This document shows positions 1 through 7,818 of a DNA stretch of 64,000 bases, one piece after another (the stretch's first letter is position 1; each line of letters opens with the position of its first letter). Source of the stretch: DASYLJ01 sp036009625 (GTDB lineage Bacteria > Desulfobacterota > Binatia > DP-6). The notes under the pieces are model-generated. The model saw nothing but the letters and a program-made list of their open reading frames with translations, had not been told where the DNA came from and ran no database searches. The stretch spans positions 10,916 to 74,915 of the forward strand of contig DASYLJ010000115.1 of NCBI GenBank assembly GCA_036009625.1, written 5' to 3'. The translations under genes were made by a program, and so were the position numbers.

Positions 1-95
1 TGGTGGCGCCGGGCGAGGACGTCGGCAACGATCGACGTCAGCCGCTGGAGCCGGGGTTCTTCGACTTCGCGACGCTGAGTCGATTCGGAAAGTAG
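1..95 (+). CDS. 3' end of an unidentified protein (partial)
   Basis: Reading from position 3, an open frame runs to a TAG at 93-95 and would end in the residues FFDFATLSRFGK. The gene begins before the window, so the product cannot be named. The frame is GC-rich at third positions, like its neighbours, which supports it being a real C-terminus. No terminator hairpin is visible after the stop. Confidence 0.45.
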   Translation, partial: VAPGEDVGNDRRQPLEPGFFDFATLSRFGK

Positions 96-214
96 CGCAT
101 GGCGTGGGCGGAGCCGGTGACACCAGTCAGCCGGCGCCGCCCTCGGCCTGGCAGCGCGCATTCCTGATCAACTCGGCGAGCGAATAGTATCCGCACGCGG
201 CCTTTCGGTCGGTA

Positions 215-637
215 TCACTGCCGGTCGTGAGGTCGCCGACGGCGTCTTCGGCGCGAGGCCAGCGGGCGTTCCTGCTGCGATGTTCTCGTCTCGACTCCGC
301 AGTCCGGGGGCATGTCGCCCGTAGCGACATAGCTGCGGCACTCGGCATCGCTCGCGAACCAGAGATTCGCGACGACCGTCCACTTTCCAATCGGATCCGC
401 CTGGAGTGCGCTCCTCCCGAGGCGAAGGCAGGCCTCCTGGCCGACGATCGTGGGGAGGGCCATGACCCATACGGGTCCAGTGATCTCCGAACGGACACGG
501 CGTGGACCCGCCACGGGGGGTGGTACTGCGATCGTCTCCGGCGTCGGAGGTCGTCGACGGCTCCCGGTCACCCAGACGCCCACCAGGATCGCGAGGGCGA
601 CAGCCGACACGAGGAAGACTCCGCGAGGTCGTTTCAT
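215..637 (-). CDS. small membrane-anchored hypothetical protein, possibly frameshifted at its 3' end
   Basis: The protein has about 140 residues and I recognise no family. Residues about 8-24 (VFLVSAVALAILVGVWV) form one membrane segment or uncleaved signal anchor, followed by a Pro-rich linker and a predicted extracytoplasmic part with Cys residues near KWTVVANLWFASDAEC. The last 20 residues turn into a run of arginines with poor third-position GC. The neighbouring frame, which stays open to 127, takes over good codon use there and ends in YYSLAELIRNARCQAE. This suggests the true C-terminus lies in that frame and that a one-base shift occurred around 255-300. The gene is divergent from the quinone oxidoreductase that starts at 728. 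Confidence 0.5.
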   Translation of the reverse strand: MKRPRGVFLVSAVALAILVGVWVTGSRRRPPTPETIAVPPPVAGPRRVRSEITGPVWVMALPTIVGQEACLRLGRSALQADPIGKWTVVANLWFASDAECRSYVATGDMPPDCGVETRTSQQERPLASRRRRRRRPHDRQ

Positions 638-657
638 GGCCGGGGTAATCGGCGGCG

Positions 658-671
658 TGACTCAGCAGTCA
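658..671. promoter_or_regulatory. short inverted repeat between divergent genes
   Basis: TGACT-CAGC-AGTCA is a perfect 5-bp inverted repeat with a 4-nt centre, in the 90-bp gap between the divergent genes starting at 637 and 728. It could be an operator. No regulator is encoded next to it, and short palindromes occur by chance, so this is weak. Confidence 0.25.
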
Positions 672-727
672 AGGGACGCGGTGCCGATGGGCGGCTCGCG
701 CGCTATCGTCGAACGAGAGGGCAAACC

Positions 728-1693
728 ATGCGGACCATCGTGTGCACCGAGATCGGGTCGCCAGACCTGTTGACGATCGAAGACCGACCTGCGCTCGAGC
801 CGAGCGCCGGCCAACTGGTCATCGACGTCAAAGCAGCCGGCGTGAACTTCGTCGATGGCCTCTTCGTCCTCGGCAAGTATCAGATCAAGCCGCCGCTACC
901 GTTCACGCCGGGGAGTGAAGTCGCCGGCATCGTCAGCGCCGTCGGACCAGGGGTGAACGCCTTCGCCGCCGGCGACCGCGTGCTCGCCAGTTGTGGGCTC
1001 GGTGGCTTCAGCGAGCAGATCGCGGCCTTCCCCGAACAGGTGCAGCGTATCCCTGGCACTCTCGACTTCGCACGCGCCGCGACCTGTATGCAGAGCTACT
1101 GCACGGCGTGGTTCGCCCTGACGCGACGGACCACGCTGCAGTCCGGCGACGCTCTGCTCGTGCTCGGTGCAGGCGGCGGTGTCGGTCTGGCGGCAGTCGA
1201 TGTCGGGAGGTCGCTCGGGGCACGCGTGATCGCCGCCGCCTCATCGGAGGACAAGCGCGCTGCCGCCACCGCCGCCGGCGCCGCGGTGGTCGTCGATTCC
1301 ACCGCCACGGACCTGAAGGACCGCATCCGGCAGGTGGGCGGGATCGACGTGGCGTATGATCCCGTCGGCGGCGAGCTCTCCGAGGTCGCCTTGCGGGTGC
1401 TGGCACCGAGCGGGCGCCTGTTGGTGATCGGCTTCGCTGCCGGCCCGATTCCACGCCTGCCACTGAATCACATCCTGCTTCGCAATCGCTCGGTCATCGG
1501 CGTCGACTGGGGCGCGTGGTCGATGGCCGATCCGGATGCCAACCGCAGCATGCTCGCCGTGGTCCTTGCGCGCATCGGTGACGGAACGCTCTCGCCCGTG
1601 GCGCCGCGGGAGTATCCGCTCGCGGAAGCTGGGCGGGCGCTGCACGATCAGTTGGAGCGTCGCGTGACGGGGAAGGCGGTGCTCGTCGTGTGA
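728..1693 (+). CDS. NADPH:quinone oxidoreductase-like, zinc-less medium-chain dehydrogenase
   Basis: The 321-residue product has an MDR fold: an N-terminal GroES-like domain (residues 25-115, with PGSEVAGIVSAVG typical of the quinone reductase branch) and a Rossmann domain with the nucleotide motif GAGGGVGLAA near residue 146. Zn-binding Cys/His residues of alcohol dehydrogenases are absent, so quinone or enone reduction with NADPH is the likely reaction. The open frame continues far upstream, but ATG 728 was chosen because the MDR homology begins there and GAGAGG precedes it at 715-720. The substrate cannot be deduced; the protein stands alone between divergent and convergent neighbours. Confidence 0.85.
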   Translation: MRTIVCTEIGSPDLLTIEDRPALEPSAGQLVIDVKAAGVNFVDGLFVLGKYQIKPPLPFTPGSEVAGIVSAVGPGVNAFAAGDRVLASCGLGGFSEQIAAFPEQVQRIPGTLDFARAATCMQSYCTAWFALTRRTTLQSGDALLVLGAGGGVGLAAVDVGRSLGARVIAAASSEDKRAAATAAGAAVVVDSTATDLKDRIRQVGGIDVAYDPVGGELSEVALRVLAPSGRLLVIGFAAGPIPRLPLNHILLRNRSVIGVDWGAWSMADPDANRSMLAVVLARIGDGTLSPVAPREYPLAEAGRALHDQLERRVTGKAVLVV

Positions 1694-1715
1694 TGAGGCG
1701 TGTCGACGCTGCAGC

Positions 1716-2366
1716 TCAGAGCCCAGCTTCGTGCCGGACCTCGCCAACGTAGCGGCGCGTGCAGGTACCGACCTCCGGGCGGAAGACCGAGACCACCACG
1801 GACAGCGTGGCGGGGGGGCGTGGTGACTTCGGGTGGCGCGGGGGCGGGCCATCGATGGTCAGCGTACCGTTGCCGCACCAGTCGGCCGACCCATCGCTGA
1901 ACATGCAGTTGCCCTCGCCGATCGACCACGGAAATGTCGCGCCGGCGCCAGAGTCCTCGATGGTGTCGCTCGCGTGGATCGTCACGTCGAGCCTGTCGCG
2001 GGACCGATCGAGGACCTCGAACCAGATCGTGACCGGCTCCGTCGGGTACCCGGCGGGCAGCGTGGTGCACGTCGTATCGAGCAGGGCCCCCTCGAACGAG
2101 TAGGACCCACGATAGTGGGGGGCGCGCGCGCATTCGACGATGCCATCGCGGACGCAGCCGAGCAGCAACTCCTTGGTACAGATGCGTTTGGCTGGCCACC
2201 GCTTCATCGGCGCGTGCCACGCCGCACACGCCGCAATGCCATCGCGACAGGCGCGGCGGCACGTCGCACGTCGCTCCGCGCGAAGGGACGGGGGCGCGCA
2301 GAGTGCCATGGCGAGCAGTGCGGAGAGGGCGATCGCACGCTGCGCGAGGAACGGGGCCGGAGGCAC
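1716..2366 (-). CDS. secreted Cys-patterned hypothetical protein
   Basis: From the GTG at 2366 the product has 216 residues. A signal peptide is clear (FLAQRAIALSALLAMALCA, cleavage likely after SLRA). The mature protein opens with a Cys-rich segment of two related halves, C-x3-C-x6-C followed by C-x7-C-x7-C, which could form disulfides. A beta-rich C-terminal part follows, with further Cys pairs (GNCMFSDGSADWC). The frame extends upstream to 2579, but that part overlaps the tRNA-like region and lacks signal-peptide character, so the start at 2366 was preferred. No family recognised. It converges with the quinone oxidoreductase, 22 bp apart. Confidence 0.6.
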   Translation of the reverse strand: MPPAPFLAQRAIALSALLAMALCAPPSLRAERRATCRRACRDGIAACAAWHAPMKRWPAKRICTKELLLGCVRDGIVECARAPHYRGSYSFEGALLDTTCTTLPAGYPTEPVTIWFEVLDRSRDRLDVTIHASDTIEDSGAGATFPWSIGEGNCMFSDGSADWCGNGTLTIDGPPPRHPKSPRPPATLSVVVSVFRPEVGTCTRRYVGEVRHEAGL

Positions 2367-2477
2367 GAACGCCGGATACGCCACGTCCCGCCTGATGGCA
2401 AAGCGGGGAGAGTGACCTGAGTCGGGGAACGACTGGGCGACACGGACCGAGTGAGCGGAATCGCGGCCGTTGCGAAG

Positions 2478-2510
2478 TGCCCCGGCCGGAATCGAAACCA
2501 GCAACCCTCC
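2478..2510 (-). other. tRNA-like 3' fragment (possible tRNA remnant)
   Basis: On the minus strand this stretch resembles the T arm and 3' acceptor strand of the intact tRNA-Arg located 190 bp away: GCTGG, an 8-nt loop TTTCGATT instead of 7, CCGGC, then CGGGGC and A. No good anticodon arm or matching 5' acceptor strand can be folded with it. It could be a decayed duplicate or an old integration footprint, or chance, because T arms are alike in all tRNAs. From 2367 to 2663 I see no gene. Confidence 0.3.
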
Positions 2511-2663
2511 CTTGGGTCTCCCGACCTCAAGCACGAACAGGCTCACAAGGGCTGGGCGGCATGCGTCGCCAGCAAGCAACCGAAGTCACGGACCCCTGCT
2601 GAATTGAGCCTGGGGAAACGGGCCGACGTGGGAGGGCCACGCGGAATCGTTCGGGTGTCGGTA

Positions 2664-2736
2664 TGCCCCCGGCTGGAATCGAACCAGCGACCCCCTGCTT
2701 AGGAGGCAGGTGCTCTGTCCACTGAGCTACGAGGGC
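2664..2736 (-). tRNA. tRNA-Arg (CCT)
   Basis: A full cloverleaf can be folded on the minus strand: acceptor GCCCTCG/CGGGGGC with one G-T pair, T arm GCTGG-TTCGATT-CCAGC, and anticodon stem CCTGC/GCAGG around the loop CTCCTAA, giving anticodon CCT (reads AGG). The discriminator is A and CCA is not encoded. It is a single-copy tRNA flanked by a 118-bp gap before the next plus-strand gene. Confidence 0.93.
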
Positions 2737-2853
2737 GGCGTAGCGACGAGGCGCACGTACCGTAAGCACGCCGGGCGAGCAACCGCGGGTTGTGCGGTCA
2801 TTTGGAGACGTGGCACGCTCATTTCGTACGCGAACCCCCCGGGGAGGTGAACG

Positions 2854-4017
2854 ATGTCGGCGTTGAAACAGTACCTGGACCGCATCGATGGTTTGGCGCC
2901 ACTCGTGCGCGAGCAAGCCGCGGCCTCCGAGCGCGAGGGACAGCTCACATCCCCGGTCGTCGAGGCTCTGCATGTCGCCGGTCTGTTCCGCATCTTCCTC
3001 CCGGCGGCGATGGACGGTGGCGACGTCACCATCCCCGAGTCGGTCCGCCTGTTCGAGGCGATGGCGCGACTCGACGCGTCTGCCGGATGGAATCTCGCGA
3101 TCTGCGCCGGTGGCCCGCTGTTCGGTCACTTCGCGTCGAAGGCGGCATTCGACGACATCTTCAGCGATCCGCGGGCCGTGGTCGCCGGCACGCTGAATCC
3201 GCTGGGGACACGGGCGCTGCCGTGTGACGGCGGCTGGCGCTTCAGCGGCCGCGCCAGCTACGTGAGCGGCTCGGCGCACGCCACGTGGCTCAATACGGCC
3301 GCCGTCGAAGTCCACGACGGCGGGCCGCGCATCGTCGAGGGCATGCCAGCCATGCGCACCGGGCTCTTCCCGATGACGCACTGCCGGATCCTCGACACCT
3401 GGGCCGTCACCGGCATGCGGGGCACGGGTAGCAACGACTGCGTCTTCGAGGACGTCTTCGTTCCCGACGCGTACACCTACGAGTGGCCGAACCCACGATC
3501 GACGTGGCGGCCCGGCGCGTTCGCGGTGGTGCCGCTGACGACGCAGCTCGGCGGCAGCCTCGCTGCCGTTGCCCTCGGCGCGGCACGCCACGCCATCGAC
3601 GCGCTGATGGAGCTAGCCACCGCAAAGGTGCCGACGGGAACCCGGGCGCTCATGCGGGAGCGGCCGCTGATGCAGCAGCAGCTTGGTCAGGCCGAGGGAT
3701 GGCTCCAGGCGGGCCGCGCGTACCTCTTCGCGGCCACGGACGAGGTGTGGCGCCGGGGAGAGCAGGGGATTCCGTTCGACCTCCCGGCTCGTGCCGCAGC
3801 GCGACTCGCCGCGGTCACCGCGACGAAGCTCGCCGCGCAGGCCGTCGACCTGGTGCACGACGCCGCCGGCATGAGCTCCGTCCAGACGTCATCGGAGATC
3901 GACCGTTGCTGGCGTGACGTGCACACCATCACGCAGCACGTGATCCTCGGGACGGGCCGCTACGAGGTCATCGGACGCGTGATGATGGGCCTCGATCCCG
4001 AGTCGCCGATCATCTGA
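2854..4017 (+). CDS. acyl-CoA dehydrogenase-fold flavoprotein (hydroxylase/monooxygenase branch)
   Basis: The 387-residue protein has the acyl-CoA dehydrogenase architecture: an N-terminal helical domain, the middle beta-domain (FSGRASYVSGSAHATW) and a C-terminal four-helix domain of the type found in HsaA-like flavin-dependent hydroxylases. Such enzymes use reduced FMN or FAD and O2 rather than dehydrogenating an acyl-CoA; the catalytic glutamate of true dehydrogenases cannot be identified. The start is set by a strong Shine-Dalgarno (GGGGAGGTGA, 2840-2849) just before ATG 2854. The reductase partner is not adjacent. Substrate unknown. Confidence 0.8.
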   Translation: MSALKQYLDRIDGLAPLVREQAAASEREGQLTSPVVEALHVAGLFRIFLPAAMDGGDVTIPESVRLFEAMARLDASAGWNLAICAGGPLFGHFASKAAFDDIFSDPRAVVAGTLNPLGTRALPCDGGWRFSGRASYVSGSAHATWLNTAAVEVHDGGPRIVEGMPAMRTGLFPMTHCRILDTWAVTGMRGTGSNDCVFEDVFVPDAYTYEWPNPRSTWRPGAFAVVPLTTQLGGSLAAVALGAARHAIDALMELATAKVPTGTRALMRERPLMQQQLGQAEGWLQAGRAYLFAATDEVWRRGEQGIPFDLPARAAARLAAVTATKLAAQAVDLVHDAAGMSSVQTSSEIDRCWRDVHTITQHVILGTGRYEVIGRVMMGLDPESPII

Positions 4018-4018
4018 C

Positions 4019-4402
4019 TCACTGCAGGATGCCCGGCACCTGCAGCGCGAACCGCGGAATCGCGGCACGGAACACGCGACCGCCGGCCTCGTGCATCTCG
4101 TAGGTGCCTTCCATCGTGCCGACGGGTGTCGCGAGGACCGCTCCGCTCGTATAGCGGTGGACGTCGCCCTGGCCGAGGATGGGCTGCTGGCCCACCACCC
4201 CGGGGCCCTCGACTTCCTCGACGTTGCCGTTACCGTCGGTGATGATCCAGTGCCGTCGGCGGAGCTGCACCCGGGTGGTGCCCTGGTTCTCGATCGTCAC
4301 CATGTAGGCGAAGGCGAAGTTGTTCTCGTCGGGATTCGAGCGGTCGTCGAGATAGACCGATTCCACGGTGATGTGGATCCCCTCGGTGTCTGCGGTCGGC
4401 AT
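4019..4402 (-). CDS. apaG: ApaG family protein
   Basis: At 127 residues it matches the usual ApaG size. The whole protein is the DUF525 immunoglobulin-like beta sandwich, with characteristic stretches FAFAYMVTIENQG, VQLRRRHWIITDGNG and VEGPGVVGQQP. ApaG is widespread in proteobacteria and was linked to cobalt/magnesium resistance in Salmonella; the biochemical role is not firmly known. It is usually near apaH or ksgA, but here it sits alone, tail to tail with the flavoprotein (stops 1 bp apart), so the context adds nothing. RC of AGGAAAA lies upstream as a weak ribosome site. Confidence 0.92.
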   Translation of the reverse strand: MPTADTEGIHITVESVYLDDRSNPDENNFAFAYMVTIENQGTTRVQLRRRHWIITDGNGNVEEVEGPGVVGQQPILGQGDVHRYTSGAVLATPVGTMEGTYEMHEAGGRVFRAAIPRFALQVPGILQ

Positions 4403-4467
4403 CGGGCGCTTTTCCTACCAGCCGTTGCGCGCAGGTCAAACGGGTACCGCCGTGGTAGAGAGCCGGC

Positions 4468-5385
4468 ATGCGTGACCACGACGCCCGACTCCGACGGCTC
4501 GAGCGCGGGGCTGCCGCGGCCCTCACCGTCTTCGGTGCGCTCCTCCTGATGGGCCAGCTGCCGCCGCAGAAGGCACGTGGTGTGGAAGGCGAATCCTTCG
4601 TCCTGCGAGACGCGCAGGGGACCGTGCGGGCAGTCCTCGGCATGCAGGACGGCACCACCGTCGCACTGACGCTCAAGAGCGCCGCAGGCGAGGATCGCGT
4701 CGCCCTGCTGGTCCGCGCCGACGGCACCAGCCTGATGCGTGCCCTCGACCGCGGCGGTCGCGCCGGCGTGGAGATCGGTGCCCGCACCGATGGCACGGGT
4801 GTGACCGTCCTCGATCGCGGCGGGCGTACCCGTGCGGCAATGGCGGTCGCGAACGACGGACGGGCCGGCGTCACGCTCGGCGAGTCGTCGGCGAAGGACC
4901 GCGTGCGCCTCTCGCTGGCGACGGGGGGCGCCGGCGGGCTGTCGTTCCTCGATGGGGCCGGAGTCGAGCGTGCGGCGCTCACCGCCCACGACGACGGTGC
5001 GCCGTCGCTCGCCCTCGCCGATCCGAGCGGGACCGTTCGTGCATCGGCGGCGGTCACCGGTGACGGCGCGGCGATCGCGGTGCACGGCGGCGATCGCAAG
5101 ACTGGTGCGGTGCTCACGGCGACGGCGCTCACCATCGGCGAGGGCAGCGGACGACCGCGTCTCACCCTTCGTGGCGACAACGCCCCGGGCGTGGTCCTGA
5201 GCGACGTCGGGGGTCGCCAACGCGCCACGCTCGACGTCGCCGCCGACGGTACCACGCGGCTCGACCTGACCGATCCGAGCGGGCGGCCCCGCGCCGCGAT
5301 GACCGTCACTGGCGGCGGCAACCCGACGATCGTGCTCAACGACGACGCCGCCAAGCCGATCTTCCAAGCGCCGCGCGATCGCTAG
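4468..5385 (+). CDS. membrane-anchored beta-repeat protein
   Basis: The protein has 305 residues. After a short charged N-terminus there is one hydrophobic segment (residues about 14-30), then roughly eleven degenerate repeats of about 22 residues with the consensus LxDxxGxxRAxxxVxxDGxxxLxL (for example LTDPSGRPRAAMTVTGGG). The array ends in PIFQAP, as in other bacterial proteins with this repeat, where the last unit is often followed by a W/F-x-AP motif. Repeats with this spacing are expected to build a beta-solenoid on the outer face of the cytoplasmic membrane. Function unknown. The gene is divergent from apaG, 65 bp apart, so their promoters lie in that gap. Confidence 0.7.
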   Translation: MRDHDARLRRLERGAAAALTVFGALLLMGQLPPQKARGVEGESFVLRDAQGTVRAVLGMQDGTTVALTLKSAAGEDRVALLVRADGTSLMRALDRGGRAGVEIGARTDGTGVTVLDRGGRTRAAMAVANDGRAGVTLGESSAKDRVRLSLATGGAGGLSFLDGAGVERAALTAHDDGAPSLALADPSGTVRASAAVTGDGAAIAVHGGDRKTGAVLTATALTIGEGSGRPRLTLRGDNAPGVVLSDVGGRQRATLDVAADGTTRLDLTDPSGRPRAAMTVTGGGNPTIVLNDDAAKPIFQAPRDR

Positions 5386-5387
5386 CC

Positions 5388-5406
5388 GGGGCCGCCGAAC
5401 GGCCCC
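5388..5406 (+). terminator. hairpin after the repeat-protein gene
   Basis: GGGGCCG-CCGAA-CGGCCCC gives a perfect 7-bp GC stem with a 5-nt loop, starting 2 bp after the TAG at 5383-5385. No T run follows, so it may be a weak or Rho-assisted terminator. Confidence 0.5.
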
Positions 5407-5483
5407 AGGTGTGCGCGAGCCGGAATTCGCTCGAGTCACACGCACGTTGTCGAAGGGCGAGGCATCGCGGTAAGTACCCGCGC

Positions 5484-7181
5484 ATGGCCGATCTCGTCAT
5501 TCGTGGGGCCCGCATCTGCGACGGCACTGGCCGCGACGCAGTGCGTGGCGACGTCAGTGTCACCGGAGGGCGTATCGACGCCGTGGGTACCGTCGGCGAG
5601 CGTGGAACGCGCGAGATCGACGGCGACGGCCTGGTGCTCGCGCCGGGATTCGTCGACCTGCACACGCACTACGACTGCCAGCTCTTCTGGGACGCACAGG
5701 CGACGCCGTCGCCATGGCATGGCGTCACGTCGGTGGTGATGGGCAATTGCGGCTTTACCGTGGCGCCATGCGCACCCGGGGATCGCGAGACGCTGATGCG
5801 CCTCCTCTGCTTCGTCGAGGGTATGCCGCTCGAGACGCTGCGCGCCGCGCTGCCGTGGACGTGGGAGACCTACCCCCAGTACCTCGACGCCATCGACGCG
5901 TGCGGCCTCGGTGTCAACGTCGCGTCGTTCATCGGGCATTCGGCGATGCGTGTCCGGGTGATGGGGGCCGACGCGCTCGAACGTCCGGCCACCGCGGACG
6001 AGCGCGCACAGATGGCCACGCTCGTGCGCCAGGGCATGGAGGCGGGGGCCATCGGCTGGTCGACGTCACTCTCGCCGACGCATTTCTTCGCCGACGACAA
6101 CAAGCCCGCGCCGAGCCGCGTCGCCGAGCGCGAGGAGCTCCTCGAGCTGGCGGCGGCGCTGCACGGCTTCGACCGTGGAGTCATCGAGGTGGCGCCGAAC
6201 ACCATCATCGGCTCCATCGACGACAAGCTGCGCGAGCAGGACTTCTTCGCGGAGATGGCGCGGGCCAGCGGAGGGGTCGTCAGCTGGGCGCCGCTCCTGC
6301 AGAGCCCATTCCTGCCGGGGGTCGAGGACCACTGCCTGCGAGCTGCCGCGGAGTATCAGCGCGACGGCGTGATGGTGGTGCCGCAGATCGGCTGCCGGCC
6401 ACTCGAGCTGCGTTGGGACTTCGCCACCCCGGGTTTCGGGCTCGACAACAACCCGTTCTGGCGCCCGTTCATGGCGAAACCGCGTGACGAGCGTCGCCGT
6501 CTCTTCGCGGACGCCGCGTTCCGCGACGAGCTGACGTCGATGGCGCAGGGCTCGTTCGTGGTGGCGCTCGCGCACGGGTGGGATCAGCTCTTCCTGCGCA
6601 TGCCGGTGTCGGACCGCACGAGTCGGTGGCAGGACAAGTCCGTCGCGCAGATCGCTGCCGAGCGCGGCACCGATCCGGTCGTCGCCTTCTGTGACACCGT
6701 GCTCGACGACGACCTGCAGGCGCAGTGGGGCGCGCCGCTGCTGAACTTCGACGAGGCGATCGTCGCCGGCATGCTCCGTCACCCGGCCGCGGTGGTGGCG
6801 CTCTCCGACGCGGGCGCTCACATGGACACGCTCTGCGACCAGGGCTTCACGACATACCTCCTGGGTCACTGGGTACGGGAACGGGGCCTGATCCCGCTGG
6901 AGGAGGCCGTTCGCCTGATCAGCAGCGTGCCCGCCGAACGCTATGGCCTGCATGGGCGGGGACGGGTCGCGCCGGGGTATGCCGCCGACCTCGTGCTGTT
7001 CGACGCAGCGACCGTCGGCGTGCGGCCGACGGAGATGGTCTACGACCTGCCGCAGAAGCAGCGCCGACTCCTGCAGACGGCCGACGGCATCGAGCACGTG
7101 TTCGTCAACGGCACGGCCGTCGTCGAGCACGGCGTGCCCACGGGACGCGCTGCGGGCCGCGTGCTGCGCGGGGGACGCTGA
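5484..7181 (+). CDS. N-acyl-D-amino-acid deacylase family amidohydrolase
   Basis: The 565-residue protein is a metal-dependent amidohydrolase of the D-aminoacylase branch. Visible landmarks are the metal motif DLHTHYDCQ (His60, His62), the conserved Cys of MGNCGFT (about residue 89), the small N-terminal and C-terminal beta-sandwich segments that flank the TIM barrel, and SDAGAHMD near the C-terminus, which carries the catalytic aspartate. Family members hydrolyse N-acyl-D-amino acids or related cyclic amides; the substrate is not predictable. ATG 5484 was chosen because family homology starts at MADLVIRGARI. The aldolase gene begins 1 bp after its stop, so the two are probably translated together. 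Confidence 0.85.
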   Translation: MADLVIRGARICDGTGRDAVRGDVSVTGGRIDAVGTVGERGTREIDGDGLVLAPGFVDLHTHYDCQLFWDAQATPSPWHGVTSVVMGNCGFTVAPCAPGDRETLMRLLCFVEGMPLETLRAALPWTWETYPQYLDAIDACGLGVNVASFIGHSAMRVRVMGADALERPATADERAQMATLVRQGMEAGAIGWSTSLSPTHFFADDNKPAPSRVAEREELLELAAALHGFDRGVIEVAPNTIIGSIDDKLREQDFFAEMARASGGVVSWAPLLQSPFLPGVEDHCLRAAAEYQRDGVMVVPQIGCRPLELRWDFATPGFGLDNNPFWRPFMAKPRDERRRLFADAAFRDELTSMAQGSFVVALAHGWDQLFLRMPVSDRTSRWQDKSVAQIAAERGTDPVVAFCDTVLDDDLQAQWGAPLLNFDEAIVAGMLRHPAAVVALSDAGAHMDTLCDQGFTTYLLGHWVRERGLIPLEEAVRLISSVPAERYGLHGRGRVAPGYAADLVLFDAATVGVRPTEMVYDLPQKQRRLLQTADGIEHVFVNGTAVVEHGVPTGRAAGRVLRGGR

Positions 7182-7182
7182 G

Positions 7183-7818
7183 ATGCGGACCGACGCCGAA
7201 GCCCGTCAGCAGATCGTCGACATCGCGCAGGACCTCTTCGCGATGGGCCAGCTCACGCCCACGGGCGGCAACATCAGCGCGCGCGGCGCCGACGACGCGC
7301 ACATCTGGATCACGCCGAGTCAGATGTACAAGGGCAGCCTCACCGTCGACAGCCTGCTGTGCGTGACCGAGGACGGCAGCTGCGTCGCCGGCGAGGGCAA
7401 GCCGTCGGTGGAGTTCCAGATGCACTGGGCGTCGTACGCGGTGCGTCCCGACGCGACCGCTGCGGTGCACACCCACGCGCCGTACGTGACGGCCTTCGGC
7501 ATCACGAATCAGAAGTTCCCGCCCATCAACACCGACGCCATCTTCCTCGCCGACACGCAGATCGTGCCCTGGTTCATGCCGGGGTCGCGCGAGCTCGCCG
7601 ACGCCGTCAGCGAGGCGCTCAAGGTGAGCCGCGGCGCCATCCTCCAGTGTCACGGCCTGATGGCCGTCGGGAAGACGATGCGCGACGCGGCGACTCGCGC
7701 CATGATGCTCGAGGAGACGGCGAAGCTCGTCCTCTACTGCAAGCAGTACGGCGGCGAGATGGCGCTCATCCCCGACGAGTGGGTGCAGAACCTGGCGTCG
7801 ATCGCGAACTTCCTCTAG
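7183..7818 (+). CDS. class II aldolase/adducin family protein
   Basis: The 211-residue protein matches L-fuculose-phosphate aldolase size and layout. It carries TGGNISAR near residue 27, the zinc site HTHAP (His96, His98) and the third His in QCHG (about residue 157). The acid/base glutamate region around KPSVEFQMH is also present. Such proteins cleave or epimerise sugar phosphates, or decarboxylate related acids. The start codon lies 1 bp after the amidohydrolase stop, suggesting one pathway, perhaps breakdown of an amide-linked compound. The 3' end shares its stop with the convergent permease gene through a CTAG. Confidence 0.85.
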   Translation: MRTDAEARQQIVDIAQDLFAMGQLTPTGGNISARGADDAHIWITPSQMYKGSLTVDSLLCVTEDGSCVAGEGKPSVEFQMHWASYAVRPDATAAVHTHAPYVTAFGITNQKFPPINTDAIFLADTQIVPWFMPGSRELADAVSEALKVSRGAILQCHGLMAVGKTMRDAATRAMMLEETAKLVLYCKQYGGEMALIPDEWVQNLASIANFL

